Origin: Halomonas sp. 328
Lineage (GTDB): Bacteria > Pseudomonadota > Gammaproteobacteria > Pseudomonadales > Halomonadaceae
Direction of reading: 5' to 3'
NCBI RefSeq assembly: GCF_015645095.1
Contig: NZ_JADOTW010000003.1
Coordinates: forward strand, 1-64,000
DNA length: 64,000 nucleotides
Shown here: piece after piece, positions 8,554 through 17,421 of the stretch
Position numbering within the stretch: position 1 is the stretch's first letter
Layout of the letters: each line of letters starts with the position of its first letter
The notes under the pieces: generated by a model
Told to the model about the DNA's origin: nothing
Databases searched by the model: none
What the model saw: the letters and a program-made list of their open reading frames with translations, nothing else
Program-made: the position numbers and the translations under genes

Positions 8554-9690
8554 GTGACGACTCGCAACAAGTTCAAGCAAGCCAGCCTCTTCTCCGCCGG
8601 CGCCCTGGCCCTGGCCATCGCCGGCGCCTCCCAGGCCTACGAGATCCAGGCCGGCGACACCACCGCCAATATCTACGGCTATGCCAAGCTCGACCTGATC
8701 TATGACGTGGACGTGGAGCTCGGCAATACCGTCAACCGCAGCAATATCCTGCTGGATGATGAGGCCGCCCCCGAGGGCCACACCACCCTTCACGCCTACC
8801 AGAGCCGCCTGGGCTTCACCACCGCCACCCCGGCCGGCGGCAGCGAGCTCAAGACCACCATCGAGGGCGACTTCTTCGGTGGCGGCGGCGGCAGCTTCCG
8901 CCTGCGCCACGCCTTCGGCGAGTGGAACGGCCTGCTGGCCGGTCAGACCTGGACCAACTTCGGCGGCTTCCTGGGCATGAACCCCACCATCGACTTCACC
9001 CCCCAGCCGGGCCTGGGCAACGCCGGCCGCCAGGCCCAGCTGCGCTACACCGTGGACGGCTTCTCCGTGGCCCTGGAGGATCCGGATAACCTGGGTGGTG
9101 CACCGATGGCCACTGGCGCCAAGACCACCCTGCCCGACCTGACCGCGCGTTATCAGAATGGCGTGGATGGCTTCAACTACGCCGCCTCCGCGGTGCTGCG
9201 CCGCCTGGAATATGACACCACCGGCACCACCGACATGAAGGACAGCGCCTTCGGCTGGGGCCTGGCCCTGGAGGCCAGCGCCCGGCTCGCCGAGGGGGTG
9301 ACCCTGCGCGGCTCACTGACCCATGGCGACGGTATCGGCGGCTACCTGGAAGGCAACCCGGCCGCCCCCGCCTACTTCGACCCCAACACCGGCGACCTGG
9401 AGACCATTCGAGCCACCGGTGGCACCCTCGGCATCACCGCCACCGCCGGCCCCGGCGATATTACCCTGGGGTATGGCGTGGCCCGGGCCAGCCTGAGCGA
9501 TGCTCAAGCCGCCGGTGCCGTAGCTGCCGGTGACAACAAGCAGTTCGAGGCCATTCACCTGAACTACCTCTGGTCGCCGATCCGCAACGTCACCTACGGC
9601 ATCGAAGCGGGCTACCATACCCGCGAGGTGGTCGATGGTCGCGATGGCGACGCCCTGCGCCTGCAAGGCATGGTGCAGTACAACTTCTAA
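8554..9690 (+). CDS. Outer-membrane porin, DcaP-like
   Basis: A predicted outer-membrane beta-barrel channel. The first 27 residues form a Sec signal peptide (basic start, hydrophobic core, cleavage after GASQA). The mature protein opens with NIYGYAKLDLIYD, alternates amphipathic beta-strand segments and ends in an aromatic strand, GMVQYNF, with the terminal Phe needed for barrel assembly. About 378 aa, the size of DcaP-type trimeric porins, which pass small dicarboxylates or similar anions in characterised members. The start is set by aaggaa seven bases before the GTG at 8554; upstream ATGs would put non-signal residues in front. A strong terminator follows. Confidence 0.85.
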   Translation: MTTRNKFKQASLFSAGALALAIAGASQAYEIQAGDTTANIYGYAKLDLIYDVDVELGNTVNRSNILLDDEAAPEGHTTLHAYQSRLGFTTATPAGGSELKTTIEGDFFGGGGGSFRLRHAFGEWNGLLAGQTWTNFGGFLGMNPTIDFTPQPGLGNAGRQAQLRYTVDGFSVALEDPDNLGGAPMATGAKTTLPDLTARYQNGVDGFNYAASAVLRRLEYDTTGTTDMKDSAFGWGLALEASARLAEGVTLRGSLTHGDGIGGYLEGNPAAPAYFDPNTGDLETIRATGGTLGITATAGPGDITLGYGVARASLSDAQAAGAVAAGDNKQFEAIHLNYLWSPIRNVTYGIEAGYHTREVVDGRDGDALRLQGMVQYNF

Positions 9691-9730
9691 GGCGCAACAC
9701 TCCTTACGAAGCGGACGACCTCGATCTTGG

Positions 9731-9754
9731 CCCCGGCAATCGCCGGGGCTTTTT
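9731..9754 (+). terminator. Rho-independent terminator of the DcaP-like porin gene
   Basis: Stem ccccggc/gccgggg with a 4-nt loop is followed by cttttt, 40 nt after the porin stop codon. Confidence 0.9.
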
Positions 9755-9896
9755 GGTTCCAAGAGCAAGGAGAGGCAAGGAGCAAGGGGGAAGCCGCATC
9801 AATCCCAGGGGATCTCCCAGGGTGCGGGTGCCCGCGATCCGCATGAAGCCATGGCGCGGCCAAAGCCAGCGCCTGGCTTGGCAAGGCTGCTCGGGT

Positions 9897-10018
9897 GGTA
9901 GAAGCCTGCGTCAGCAGCGGTCCGTCGTATCGGCGATTGATGGGTTGCCGAGGTATCGAATCGCCAGACGCCGGACCGCCAAGACGTCAAATCGCCGGCT
10001 AAAGCCTGCTCCTACAAT
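9897..10018. repeat. REPIN-like palindrome of two inverted REP sequences
   Basis: The right end (9989-10018), read on the minus strand, is ttgtaggagcaggcttta followed by gccggcgatt, which resembles Pseudomonas-type REP sequences. A diverged inverted copy, ggtagaagcctgcgtcagc, starts at 9897. Between them, gtccgtcgtatcggcgat pairs with atcgccagacgccggac (one bulge), so about 120 bp fold into a long imperfect hairpin. It lies between the two convergent porin genes. The rest of the 9755-10118 gap shows no gene. Confidence 0.65.
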
Positions 10019-10118
10019 AGCTTGCCGGAGGTTGGCCATGTCGTGGCTTCACTCTGATCCGCGAAGAGCCCAAAAAATACCGTGGAAATCCGCGGTCAGA
10101 CGCAAAAAGGACAGGCAC

Positions 10119-10147
10119 AAAAAAGCCGGCCCCGAGGGGCCGGCTTC
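10119..10147 (-). terminator. Rho-independent terminator of the second porin gene
   Basis: On the minus strand aagccggcccc-tcg-gggccggctt is followed by tttt, 26 nt past the stop codon of the 10173-11228 gene. Confidence 0.9.
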
Positions 10148-10172
10148 TGTCGGTCTAGCGGTAGGCGACTTC

Positions 10173-11228
10173 TTAGAAGAAGTAGCGGGCACCGGCCAGA
10201 ACGTAGGTGTCTTGATCACGCTGGTCAGCTTCGTTGATCTCGACGAAGGTGTCCATGTTGCTGGAGACCTGGTAGTAGGCACCGAACGCGTAGGCGTTGC
10301 GGTTACGCTCGCCGGACGGAGTCTCGACGCGGAAGTAGTCGGCGGCGAAGGTCAGCTCGCCCAGGCTAACGGTGGTACCCAGGCCATAGACCTCGGTGTC
10401 CAGGTCGCGCTGGTTATCGATACCGATACGGGCGCTGACCATATCGTTAAAGGCGTAGGAAGCGGTACCGCCGAAACGGGTCTTGTTGCTGGTCTGAACC
10501 TGCTCGGTACCCTCAACAAATACGGGGTCAGGTACCGGATCGCCGTTTGCGTCAAGCAGGTCAACTTGAACCAAGGCATCGATATCAGTCACCGGAGACG
10601 GCTCGGCCCAGCCAGCGGTCAGGGTCAGACCAGAGACTTCGTAGCTTACGCCACCCTGGGTGCGGACCTTGCTGCCATCCAGAGCGTCATTGTCGTTCTG
10701 GCTGTAGTGCTTGGCCGCCACGAAGGCCTGGAAGCCTTCCAGGTTCGGGGTCAGGTAGGCGATGGAGTCGCCGCGGGCGTTGAAGTCGCCAGCGGTCATC
10801 TCGGCGCCACGATCGATATAGTAATCGAAGGCGGTTACGACACGGCTGTTGTAGAGGCTGTTGAAGTTACCGGCCATCACGGTACCGAACTGCTGGCTCT
10901 CGACACCGATATAGCTGTTGCGCACTTCGGAGAAGCCGCTGTCGGTATCCTGCTCGTCGCCGGTGAAGCGCCACTCGACATAACCGAAGGCACGCAGATC
11001 CTGGCTGATCTGGTTGGAGCCGGACAGGTGCAGACGAGAGTAGATGTTGCGGAACTCGGAACCGGAATCCTTGGTGGCGCTACCGTCGGTGTTGGAGACG
11101 CCGACGGCGATACGGCCGCCCAGGTCCAGACGGGTGCCGTCCTGGTCGTAAACGGTGGCGGCCTGAGCGGCGGCAGCGGAGAGGCCCATGGCGCCGGCGA
11201 TGGCAGTCGCTAACAGAGTCTTTTTCAT
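10173..11228 (-). CDS. General trimeric porin (Gram-negative porin family)
   Basis: A 16-stranded-type general diffusion porin. The N-terminus is a clear Sec signal (MKKTLLATAIAGAMGLSAAAAQA, cleavage before ATVYDQDG). The mature part shows porin-superfamily features: LDLGGRIAVGV, SRLHLSGS, an acidic loop region FDYYIDRGAEMTAGDFNARG in the L3 position, and a C-terminal strand VLAGARYFF ending in Phe. About 351 aa. The low pI and many Asp and Glu fit a halophile's outer membrane. Start at the ATG, with aaggacat about ten bases upstream. It is convergent with the DcaP-like porin, and each has its own terminator. Confidence 0.9.
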   Translation of the reverse strand: MKKTLLATAIAGAMGLSAAAAQAATVYDQDGTRLDLGGRIAVGVSNTDGSATKDSGSEFRNIYSRLHLSGSNQISQDLRAFGYVEWRFTGDEQDTDSGFSEVRNSYIGVESQQFGTVMAGNFNSLYNSRVVTAFDYYIDRGAEMTAGDFNARGDSIAYLTPNLEGFQAFVAAKHYSQNDNDALDGSKVRTQGGVSYEVSGLTLTAGWAEPSPVTDIDALVQVDLLDANGDPVPDPVFVEGTEQVQTSNKTRFGGTASYAFNDMVSARIGIDNQRDLDTEVYGLGTTVSLGELTFAADYFRVETPSGERNRNAYAFGAYYQVSSNMDTFVEINEADQRDQDTYVLAGARYFF

Positions 11229-11594
11229 CTCGATATGTCCTTACTAGCTTACTGTTTCGATCGTTACTGCGTATGCAGTCGGCTTTCCCGGTGCCCGGCT
11301 AAGCTAGTCTTGCCAGCCTTCCGTAGCGGCCACCTGAGCAAGCCTTGTTATAGTCCAATGCTCGCAGGGGAAACCTTATACCGGGAATTTAGAGAACGCA
11401 ACAAGAAAAAACACTGTTTTCCTATCGCTCATTCGCGGATCACGGAACTTCGTCACTCCGTCGGGGTCATCCTGCGCACCCGGCCCATCATAGCCTGCCG
11501 GCGGCCCATGACAAGCCCATGACGCTCAACGCTGTATTAGAGGGGGCTGCGACCCTGGGTCGCACCCGGGGAAGAGAGACTAGCGACCGTGCCT
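11229..11594. other. Intergenic region upstream of the second porin
   Basis: No gene is seen in these 366 bases. A possible porin -10 on the minus strand is tataac (11347-11352), which would give a 5' leader of about 110 nt. A dyad actgc-gtat-gcagt lies at 11266-11279 between it and the start codon. A short A-rich stretch at 11397-11412 is also present. Confidence 0.35.
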
Positions 11595-12569
11595 CTAGCG
11601 GCCATGCTTGGCCAGCAGCGCATCCAGCTTCTGGGCCAGGCGCGCCTGGGGATCGGTCTCGCCCTTGCCGCTCTCCGGCTCGGCCGACGGGGTCTGAGGA
11701 GCAGTCGCCGACGGCGCCGCTTGCATAGACCGGTCCCGGGACGATGCTTGCTTCTCCGCGCGCGGCTTGGCTGCCTTTCCTTTCCCGGCCTTGCCCGCCG
11801 CCTTGCCGCCCTTGCGCTTCTCCTTGAGGAAGGTCTCGAGCTGGCGATGGGCATAGCGGGCCTCGCCCTCGGTCACGGTCCCGGCGGGCTCGCCATCCAG
11901 CCCCACCCGCTGGGCCTCGGCCCGTACCGCCTTGAGGTAGCGAGGCAGATGCACATAGCAGGCCAGGGCCCGGCGCACCAGCTTCTCCGGCCAGGGCTCG
12001 CGAGCCATCAGCTCCTCGTGGATCCCCACCTTCAGCGGCCGGGTATGGCCCTTGAAGAAGGCCTGGGGATAGCGTTGATACCACTGGGTCAAGAGCGCCT
12101 GGGGGGATGGCGCCGTCTCGATGGGGAGGGACTCCTGGGAGGGAAGGGACTCCTGAGAAGCCAGCGACTCTTGAGAAGAGCGCGGCTCCGGGGAAGAGAG
12201 CGCCTCCTGAGAGGAGAGGGGTTCCTCGGAAGAGAGCGGCTCCGGGGAGGACAGCGGCTCCGGGGAAACGGAAACTTCCCGATCCGCCGGCGCCGTCTGC
12301 GGCGGCATCGCTGCCTCATTCTTTTCGCTAGGCTCCGGGAGACGCGGGCGGCGCCCAATCAGCGCCGCCAGCCCCTGACTGCGGGGGACACCCGTGCCGG
12401 GCCGCTCGGCCTCGAGGCGCTCGCGCAGGGCCTGGTTTTCCGCCTCCAGGCGCCGATGCCGCGCCTCCAGCTCGGCGATACGCCGCCGCGCCGCGCCGAG
12501 TTCATCGAGCCGCCGCTCGACCTGACCTTCCAGTGCCGCCAGCAAGTGTCGATTCGCTTCGCTGCTCAA
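11595..12569 (-). CDS. ProQ/FinO-domain RNA-binding protein with hexapeptide repeats
   Basis: A probable RNA chaperone. From the N-terminus: a coiled coil (about 10-65, heptad-rich LEGQVERRLDELGAARRRIA), a low-complexity linker of about eight six-residue units of the type S-P/Q/E-E-P/S-L-S (about 110-165), a ProQ/FinO domain (about 170-270, LLTQWYQRYPQAFFKGHTRP and RRALACYVHLPRYLKAV) and a basic, Lys/Ala-rich tail. About 324 aa. The start is a TTG at 12569, because gagggaggggg lies four bases upstream; reading further back would overlap folA by more than 100 bases. Coiled coil and repeats are not part of E. coli ProQ (232 aa). It follows folA on the same strand. Confidence 0.8.
   Translation of the reverse strand: MSSEANRHLLAALEGQVERRLDELGAARRRIAELEARHRRLEAENQALRERLEAERPGTGVPRSQGLAALIGRRPRLPEPSEKNEAAMPPQTAPADREVSVSPEPLSSPEPLSSEEPLSSQEALSSPEPRSSQESLASQESLPSQESLPIETAPSPQALLTQWYQRYPQAFFKGHTRPLKVGIHEELMAREPWPEKLVRRALACYVHLPRYLKAVRAEAQRVGLDGEPAGTVTEGEARYAHRQLETFLKEKRKGGKAAGKAGKGKAAKPRAEKQASSRDRSMQAAPSATAPQTPSAEPESGKGETDPQARLAQKLDALLAKHGR
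12108..12275. repeat. Degenerate 18-bp tandem repeats inside the ProQ-like gene
   Basis: About eight in-frame copies of an 18-bp unit encode S-x-E-x-L-S hexapeptides (SPEPLS, SEEPLS, SQEALS, SQESLP and so on). Because the unit is a multiple of three, copy-number change would keep the frame. Confidence 0.75.
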
Positions 12570-12639
12570 GGCGCCCCCTCCCTCGGTGTCATGCCTCTGC
12601 CAAGTCTGTGCCAGCCAGGCCGCGGTGACAACTTTCCGC

Positions 12640-13164
12640 TCAACGGCGCCGATAGGCCACGAAGTCATAGCTCGGCTGCCCCTCCACCGGGGTACCGGCC
12701 ACCCGCTGCGCCTCCTCCCAGTCCACCGCGGGCAGTTCGGGGAAGTGGGCATCGCCCTCTACCCTCAGGTCCACCTCGGTAAGGTAGAGCCGCGAGGCGA
12801 AGGGCAGCGCCTGGCGATAGATCTCGCCGCCCCCCATCACCATGATCTCCTCGGCACCTTCCAGCAGCGCCTGCTGCTCGGCGAGCTCCAGGGCACCGGC
12901 CAGGTCGTGGCAGACCCGCACCCCCGGATGGGCGAAGCCGGCATCCCGGGTCACCACGATATTGAGGCGCCCCGGCAAGGGCTTGCCGATGGACTGGAAG
13001 GTCTTGCGCCCCATGACCAGGGGCTTGCCCTGGGTCATGCGCTTGAAGAACTTGAGGTCCTCCGGCAGGTACCAGGGCAGCTGGTTGTCCACGCCGATGA
13101 CCCGGTTGCGGGAGAGCGCGGCGATCATCGCCACCGGCACCTGAAAAGCATCGGCCTGGCTCAT
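12640..13164 (-). CDS. folA: Dihydrofolate reductase
   Basis: Reduces dihydrofolate to tetrahydrofolate with NADPH, recycling the dihydrofolate made by ThyA next door. About 174 aa. Family blocks are visible: [48 protein letters not shown], the Asp/Glu active-site region in PWYLPEDL, and [15 protein letters not shown] near the end. Its ATG overlaps the thyA stop codon by four bases (ATGA), which indicates translational coupling. The C-terminus [15 protein letters not shown] matches the family. Confidence 0.96.
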   Translation of the reverse strand: MSQADAFQVPVAMIAALSRNRVIGVDNQLPWYLPEDLKFFKRMTQGKPLVMGRKTFQSIGKPLPGRLNIVVTRDAGFAHPGVRVCHDLAGALELAEQQALLEGAEEIMVMGGGEIYRQALPFASRLYLTEVDLRVEGDAHFPELPAVDWEEAQRVAGTPVEGQPSYDFVAYRRR

Positions 13165-14009
13165 ACCGCCACCTCCGCCTTGATATGGGGGTGGGCCTCG
13201 TAGCCCTCGATGCGAATGTCCTCGAAGCGGAAATCGAAGAGTTCCTCGACCTCGGGGTTGAGCCAGAGCCGCGGCGCCGCCAGCGGCTCACGGGTCAGCT
13301 GCAGCTCGGCCTGCTCCAGATGGTTCAGGTAGAGGTGGGCATCCCCCAGGGTATGAATGAACTCCCCCGGCTTCAGGCCACACACCTGAGCCACCATCTG
13401 GGTCAGTAGCGCGTAACTGGCGATATTGAAGGGGACCCCCAGGAAGATATCGGCGCTGCGCTGATAGAGCTGACAGGAGAGACGCCCCTCGGCCACGTAG
13501 AACTGGAAGAGGGCGTGACAGGGGGGCAGCGCCATCTCGTCCACCTGGGCCGGGTTCCAGGCAGAGACGATCAGCCGTCGGGAGTCGGGGTTATGGCGAA
13601 TCTGTTCGACGACCCTGGCGATCTGGTCCACCGAGCCGCCCTGGGGGTCGGGCCAGCTGCGCCACTGGTAGCCATAGACCGGCCCCAGCTCGCCGTTGGC
13701 ATCCGCCCACTCGTCCCAGATGCGCACCCCATGCTCCTTGAGGTAGGCGATATTGGTGTCGCCGGCCAAGAACCACAACAGCTCATGGATGATCGAGCGC
13801 AGGTGGAGCTTCTTGGTGGTCAGCAGGGGGAAGCCGCGGGACAGGTCGAAACGCATCTGGTGGCCGAACAGGGAACGGGTGCCGACACCGGTACGGTCGT
13901 GCTTCTCCACGCCCTGGTCGAGCACCTGGCGCATCAGATCGAGGTAGGGCTGCTCCAGGGCAGCGGCTTGCGAAGCGGTCTCGGGGGTCACGGCGATTCC
14001 GACGGTCAA
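13161..14009 (-). CDS. thyA: Thymidylate synthase
   Basis: Converts dUMP to dTMP using methylene-tetrahydrofolate. About 282 aa. Visible signatures: [35 protein letters not shown], the catalytic Cys in [37 protein letters not shown] and [15 protein letters not shown]. The first about 17 residues go beyond the E. coli protein, so the start is uncertain: TTG at 14009 or GTG at 13991. Located lgt-thyA-folA as in related bacteria; folA overlaps its stop. Confidence 0.96.
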   Translation of the reverse strand: MTVGIAVTPETASQAAALEQPYLDLMRQVLDQGVEKHDRTGVGTRSLFGHQMRFDLSRGFPLLTTKKLHLRSIIHELLWFLAGDTNIAYLKEHGVRIWDEWADANGELGPVYGYQWRSWPDPQGGSVDQIARVVEQIRHNPDSRRLIVSAWNPAQVDEMALPPCHALFQFYVAEGRLSCQLYQRSADIFLGVPFNIASYALLTQMVAQVCGLKPGEFIHTLGDAHLYLNHLEQAELQLTREPLAAPRLWLNPEVEELFDFRFEDIRIEGYEAHPHIKAEVAV

Positions 14010-14056
14010 GAAGTGGTGGACGCTATTCTACACACGCTGGAGAAGCGTTGGGAGAT

Positions 14057-14090
14057 GCCTCCCTGGCTTGGGGCGCATGGGGAGGGAGGC
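14057..14090. other. Inverted repeat between lgt and thyA
   Basis: gcctccct (14057-14064) and agggaggc (14083-14090) are perfect 8-bp arms around an 18-nt loop, upstream of thyA and downstream of lgt. No T-tract. It may attenuate or stabilise the lgt-thyA transcript. Confidence 0.35.
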
Positions 14091-14196
14091 TCTCGAGGTG
14101 TCGGCATGTCGGCTAAATCGCTCGACGCCCTGCCCTTACGCCACCGGGTTTTCTTCCAGCTTCAAGCTTCCGGCTTCCAGCTCCCCTGAAAGGGGG

Positions 14197-14976
14197 TCAG
14201 GGCGTGGGCTGGCGCCGCGACCAGAGCATCAGCGCCGCGCCGGCAAGGATCATCGGCAGCGTCAGCAGCATGCCCATGGTGACCCAGCCGAAGGCGATAA
14301 AGCCGATATGCGCATCCGGCAGGCGCACGAACTCTACGCTAAAGCGGAAGAGGCCATAGAGGGCGAGGAAGAGCCCCGAGATCAGCCCGCGGGCGCGGGG
14401 TTGGGCGGAGACCCACCACAGCACCACGAACAGCACCAGGCCCTCCAGCAGCGCCTCATAGAGGGCCGAGGGATGGCGTGGCTCGGGCCCCATGCCGGGA
14501 AAGGGCATGCCCCAGGGCAGGGACGTGACCCGGCCGGGCAGCTCGCCATTGATAAAGTTGCCGATGCGTCCGGCGCCCAGGCCGATGGGCACCAGGGGAG
14601 CGATAAAGTCGGTCAGGGTAAAGAAGGCGAGCCCTTTCTTGCGGGCGAACAACCAGGCCGCCAGCAGGACGCCGATCAGCCCCCCGTGGAAGCTCATGCC
14701 GCCGTCCCACACCTGAACGATCCACAGCGGATTCTCCAGCCACCGGTCCATGCCATAGAAGAGCGCATAGCCCAGGCGCCCCCCGAGCACCACGCCCAGG
14801 GCGGCGTAGAAGAGCAGGTCACCGATATCGTCCCGCGTCAGGCCCAGACGGGAAGCGCGGCGACAGCCCAGCCACCAGGCGGCCACGAAGCCGACCACAT
14901 ACATCAGCCCATACCAGTGGATGGCCAGAGGGCCCAGGGAGATGGCCACCGGATCGATGGCGGGATAGTTCAGCAT
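14197..14976 (-). CDS. lgt: Prolipoprotein diacylglyceryl transferase
   Basis: Transfers diacylglycerol from phosphatidylglycerol to the lipobox Cys of prolipoproteins, the first step of lipoprotein maturation in the inner membrane. About 259 aa with seven predicted membrane segments. The Lgt signature [14 protein letters not shown] is present, with upstream [11 protein letters not shown] and the [12 protein letters not shown] block containing the essential His. The start is the ATG at 14976 with aggatg upstream; the frame extends further but without family similarity. Gene order lgt-thyA matches E. coli and Pseudomonas. Confidence 0.95.
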   Translation of the reverse strand: MLNYPAIDPVAISLGPLAIHWYGLMYVVGFVAAWWLGCRRASRLGLTRDDIGDLLFYAALGVVLGGRLGYALFYGMDRWLENPLWIVQVWDGGMSFHGGLIGVLLAAWLFARKKGLAFFTLTDFIAPLVPIGLGAGRIGNFINGELPGRVTSLPWGMPFPGMGPEPRHPSALYEALLEGLVLFVVLWWVSAQPRARGLISGLFLALYGLFRFSVEFVRLPDAHIGFIAFGWVTMGMLLTLPMILAGAALMLWSRRQPTP

Positions 14977-15129
14977 GCAACATCCTATGGCAGATCGAGG
15001 AGAGAAGGCGTTGTCGGTGACGAGGATACCCAAGGGTGCCGCCGGCAAGCGACGCCTATTGATTCCCGAGGCGGCGGATCGTTCCCCGGCCCCGTTCGGA
15101 GCGGCGGACCGAAGCCGCCTCGGTCAGGA

Positions 15130-16485
15130 TCACGAGCCCTGCTCGCGGACGCTGGCCGGCAACCAGCGGCGGACCAGCTCGATCAGGCTGTGGGGGCGGT
15201 AGGGCTTGGCCAGATAATCGTCCATGCCGGCTTCCCGGAAGCCCTGGCGATCCGCCTCGCTGGCATTGGCGGTCAACGCCACCAGCACGCTGGGCGGCTC
15301 GCCACGCCGCGCCTCATGCTCGCGCCAGCGACGACTCGACTCCAGGCCATCGGGGGCCGGCATATAGATATCCATCAACACCAAGTCGAAGCGCTGCTCA
15401 CGCTGCAGCGCCAGGGCTTCCTCACCGCCGCTGGCGGTCACCACCCTCAGCCCCTCGCCCTCCAGCACCTGGCGGGCCAGCATCACATTGACCGGTCCGT
15501 CATCGACGATCAGTACCTGGGGGCGAGGCTCCACCGGCGACGGGGTCGCTTCGGGGGGCGGCAGGCTGCCATCCACCAGGCTGGCCAGGAGGTCGGAGAG
15601 GCCCTGCAGCCGCGATTCGAGGGCACTCCCCTCCTCGCCCATCTCGCCTCGGTAGTTCTCCAGCGTCTCCAGTAGCGGCACCAGCTCCTGCTGTAGCTGC
15701 TGGAGGTAGCCCGCCTGCAGGCTGGCCTCCTGGCGGGCGCGATCCCGGGCCTGAGTCAGTTGGGCCAGGCTGTGGCGTTGTTCATCCAGGTCTTCCAGCA
15801 GCCCCAGGCTGAACCCCTGGCCATCCTCCAGACGGATCAGGCGAAACTCGCGCCACCCCTCCTTGGCCAGGGGCAGACGCACCCTCAAGTCCGTTTCGGC
15901 GCCTTCCGCATGACGCAGCACATAGCCCAGCTCCAGCCCCTCCAGGGCGCTCCGGGGGCGCCCGAGCAGCTGCTCCAGGGGGCGGTTGACCTCCAGCAGG
16001 GTACCCTCATGGGCAAGGAAGGCGGGGTGGGCCAGGGACTCCAGCATGGCCTCGAGTTGCGGCCGCTGAGAGAGGCGCTCCAGCAGGCGTTGCTGGGTGT
16101 CGAGAAGGCCATGCAGGCGCGATTCGATGCCCTCGTCGGGGTCTCGTGCCGGTAGCAGGCGCTGATTCTTCAGCCGCGACGGCAGCGAGCTATAGACGTT
16201 CCGCAGCAGGTGCTCGAGCTGATCGCAAGGCGCCTCGAAGCCCAGCTCCCATTGATGCAGGCGCCGCTGGAAGAGCAGCAGGAAGGTCACCAGGACCAGG
16301 GCGGAGCCCAGCAGCAGGGCCCCCACCGTCAGCATCAGCAGGCCGAGCCCCCCCTCGGCCCGCCAGACCATCAGCCAGGCCAGCAGGCATAACAGGACGA
16401 GCCCCGCCTCGGCCGCCAGGCAGGGCCAGAGCGCCGGCCAGACCAGTCGCTTCCAGAGCACTCCCTTGCCAGAATCGAGTCGCAT
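15130..16485 (-). CDS. Membrane-anchored PAS-like/receiver-domain protein without a kinase domain
   Basis: About 451 aa. Two membrane segments near the N-terminus (about 15-35 and 45-70, hydrophobic VLLCLLAWLMVW and LVLVTFLLLF), a PAS-like region (about 145-230), a coiled coil (about 235-300) and a C-terminal receiver (REC) domain with all phosphorylation residues: VDD, the acceptor Asp in LVLMDIYMP, LTANAS and AKPY. No HisKA or HATPase sequence is visible, so this looks like a hybrid sensor that lost its kinase core, or an output-less receiver on the membrane. Start: ATG at 16485 with aggggtaggg upstream; ATG at 16503 is possible. The partner kinase is unknown. Confidence 0.75.
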   Translation of the reverse strand: MRLDSGKGVLWKRLVWPALWPCLAAEAGLVLLCLLAWLMVWRAEGGLGLLMLTVGALLLGSALVLVTFLLLFQRRLHQWELGFEAPCDQLEHLLRNVYSSLPSRLKNQRLLPARDPDEGIESRLHGLLDTQQRLLERLSQRPQLEAMLESLAHPAFLAHEGTLLEVNRPLEQLLGRPRSALEGLELGYVLRHAEGAETDLRVRLPLAKEGWREFRLIRLEDGQGFSLGLLEDLDEQRHSLAQLTQARDRARQEASLQAGYLQQLQQELVPLLETLENYRGEMGEEGSALESRLQGLSDLLASLVDGSLPPPEATPSPVEPRPQVLIVDDGPVNVMLARQVLEGEGLRVVTASGGEEALALQREQRFDLVLMDIYMPAPDGLESSRRWREHEARRGEPPSVLVALTANASEADRQGFREAGMDDYLAKPYRPHSLIELVRRWLPASVREQGS

Positions 16486-16611
16486 CCCTACCCCTGTCGT
16501 CATTCACCGATGAAGTGAGTTTACTGCCCAGGCCACGGCCTGTCATGGTCGCGCCGGGATCCCTGCGACCATGACTTCCCCGCCATCGCCTCCGAGGATA
16601 AGGTAGCAAGC

Positions 16612-17385
16612 ATGTGCCTAATCGCCCTCGCCCATCATCCCGATGCCCCCCACTGGCTGCACCTGGTGGCCAACCGGGACGAATTTCATGACCGCCCCAG
16701 CGCGCCCCTGGCCGACTGGCCCGACGCCCCGCAGGTTATCGGCGGCCGCGACCTTCGGGCCGGCGGCTCCTGGTTGGCCCTGCACCGCCGCGGCCGCCTG
16801 GCCACGGTGACCAATGTGCGCGACCCGGCCCTGGTGGTTCCCCAGCGGGCGCCGAGCCGTGGCGAACTGGTCCACCAGGCCCTGACCTGCGACGACCCGG
16901 AAGCCTGGCTGGGGCGGCTGGCCGCCGGCGAGGCCTGGCGCTATGCCGGCTTCAACCTGCTGGTGGCGGAGGGGCGGCGCCTCTGGCACCTGCACCGCAG
17001 CCGCCATGCGCTGACCCTGAGGCGCGTCACCCCCGGCCTGCACGGTCTCTCCAATGCCGACCTCGACACCCCCTGGCCCAAGCTGCTGGCGACCCGACAG
17101 GGGCTGGCCGAGAGCCTCGACGCCGGCACCTGGCCCGACGGCGCCCTCGCCGCCATGGGCACCCCCCGGGAATATGACGATGCCCGGCTGCCCGATACCG
17201 GCGTCGGTCGCGAGCTGGAACGCCGCCTCTCCGCCGCCTTTATTCGCGGCGAGACCTACGGCACCCGCGCCACCACCTGGCTGCGCTGGCACCGTGACGG
17301 TGGCATGGAAATCGCCGAGCGGCGCTTCGGGCCCGGCGGGCGGGCAGAGGGAGAGAGCCGTCGTGACCTGCAGCTGGCCACCTGA
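16612..17385 (+). CDS. NRDE-family (TANGO2-like) protein
   Basis: About 257 aa with the N-terminal Cys and the family-naming motif: MCLIALAHHPDAPHWLHLVANRDEF. Further family blocks are WPDAPQVIGGRDLRAGGSW and LATVTNVRDP. TANGO2-like proteins belong to the Ntn-hydrolase fold; haem handling has been proposed for some members but the reaction is not settled, so no function is assigned. It is convergent with ptsP and divergent from the receiver-domain gene. Ribosome-binding site aggataaggt upstream of the ATG. Confidence 0.85.
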   Translation: MCLIALAHHPDAPHWLHLVANRDEFHDRPSAPLADWPDAPQVIGGRDLRAGGSWLALHRRGRLATVTNVRDPALVVPQRAPSRGELVHQALTCDDPEAWLGRLAAGEAWRYAGFNLLVAEGRRLWHLHRSRHALTLRRVTPGLHGLSNADLDTPWPKLLATRQGLAESLDAGTWPDGALAAMGTPREYDDARLPDTGVGRELERRLSAAFIRGETYGTRATTWLRWHRDGGMEIAERRFGPGGRAEGESRRDLQLAT

Positions 17386-17421
17386 CTCAGGAGTATCGGC
17401 CGTCGCACCCGGGACTTGAGG

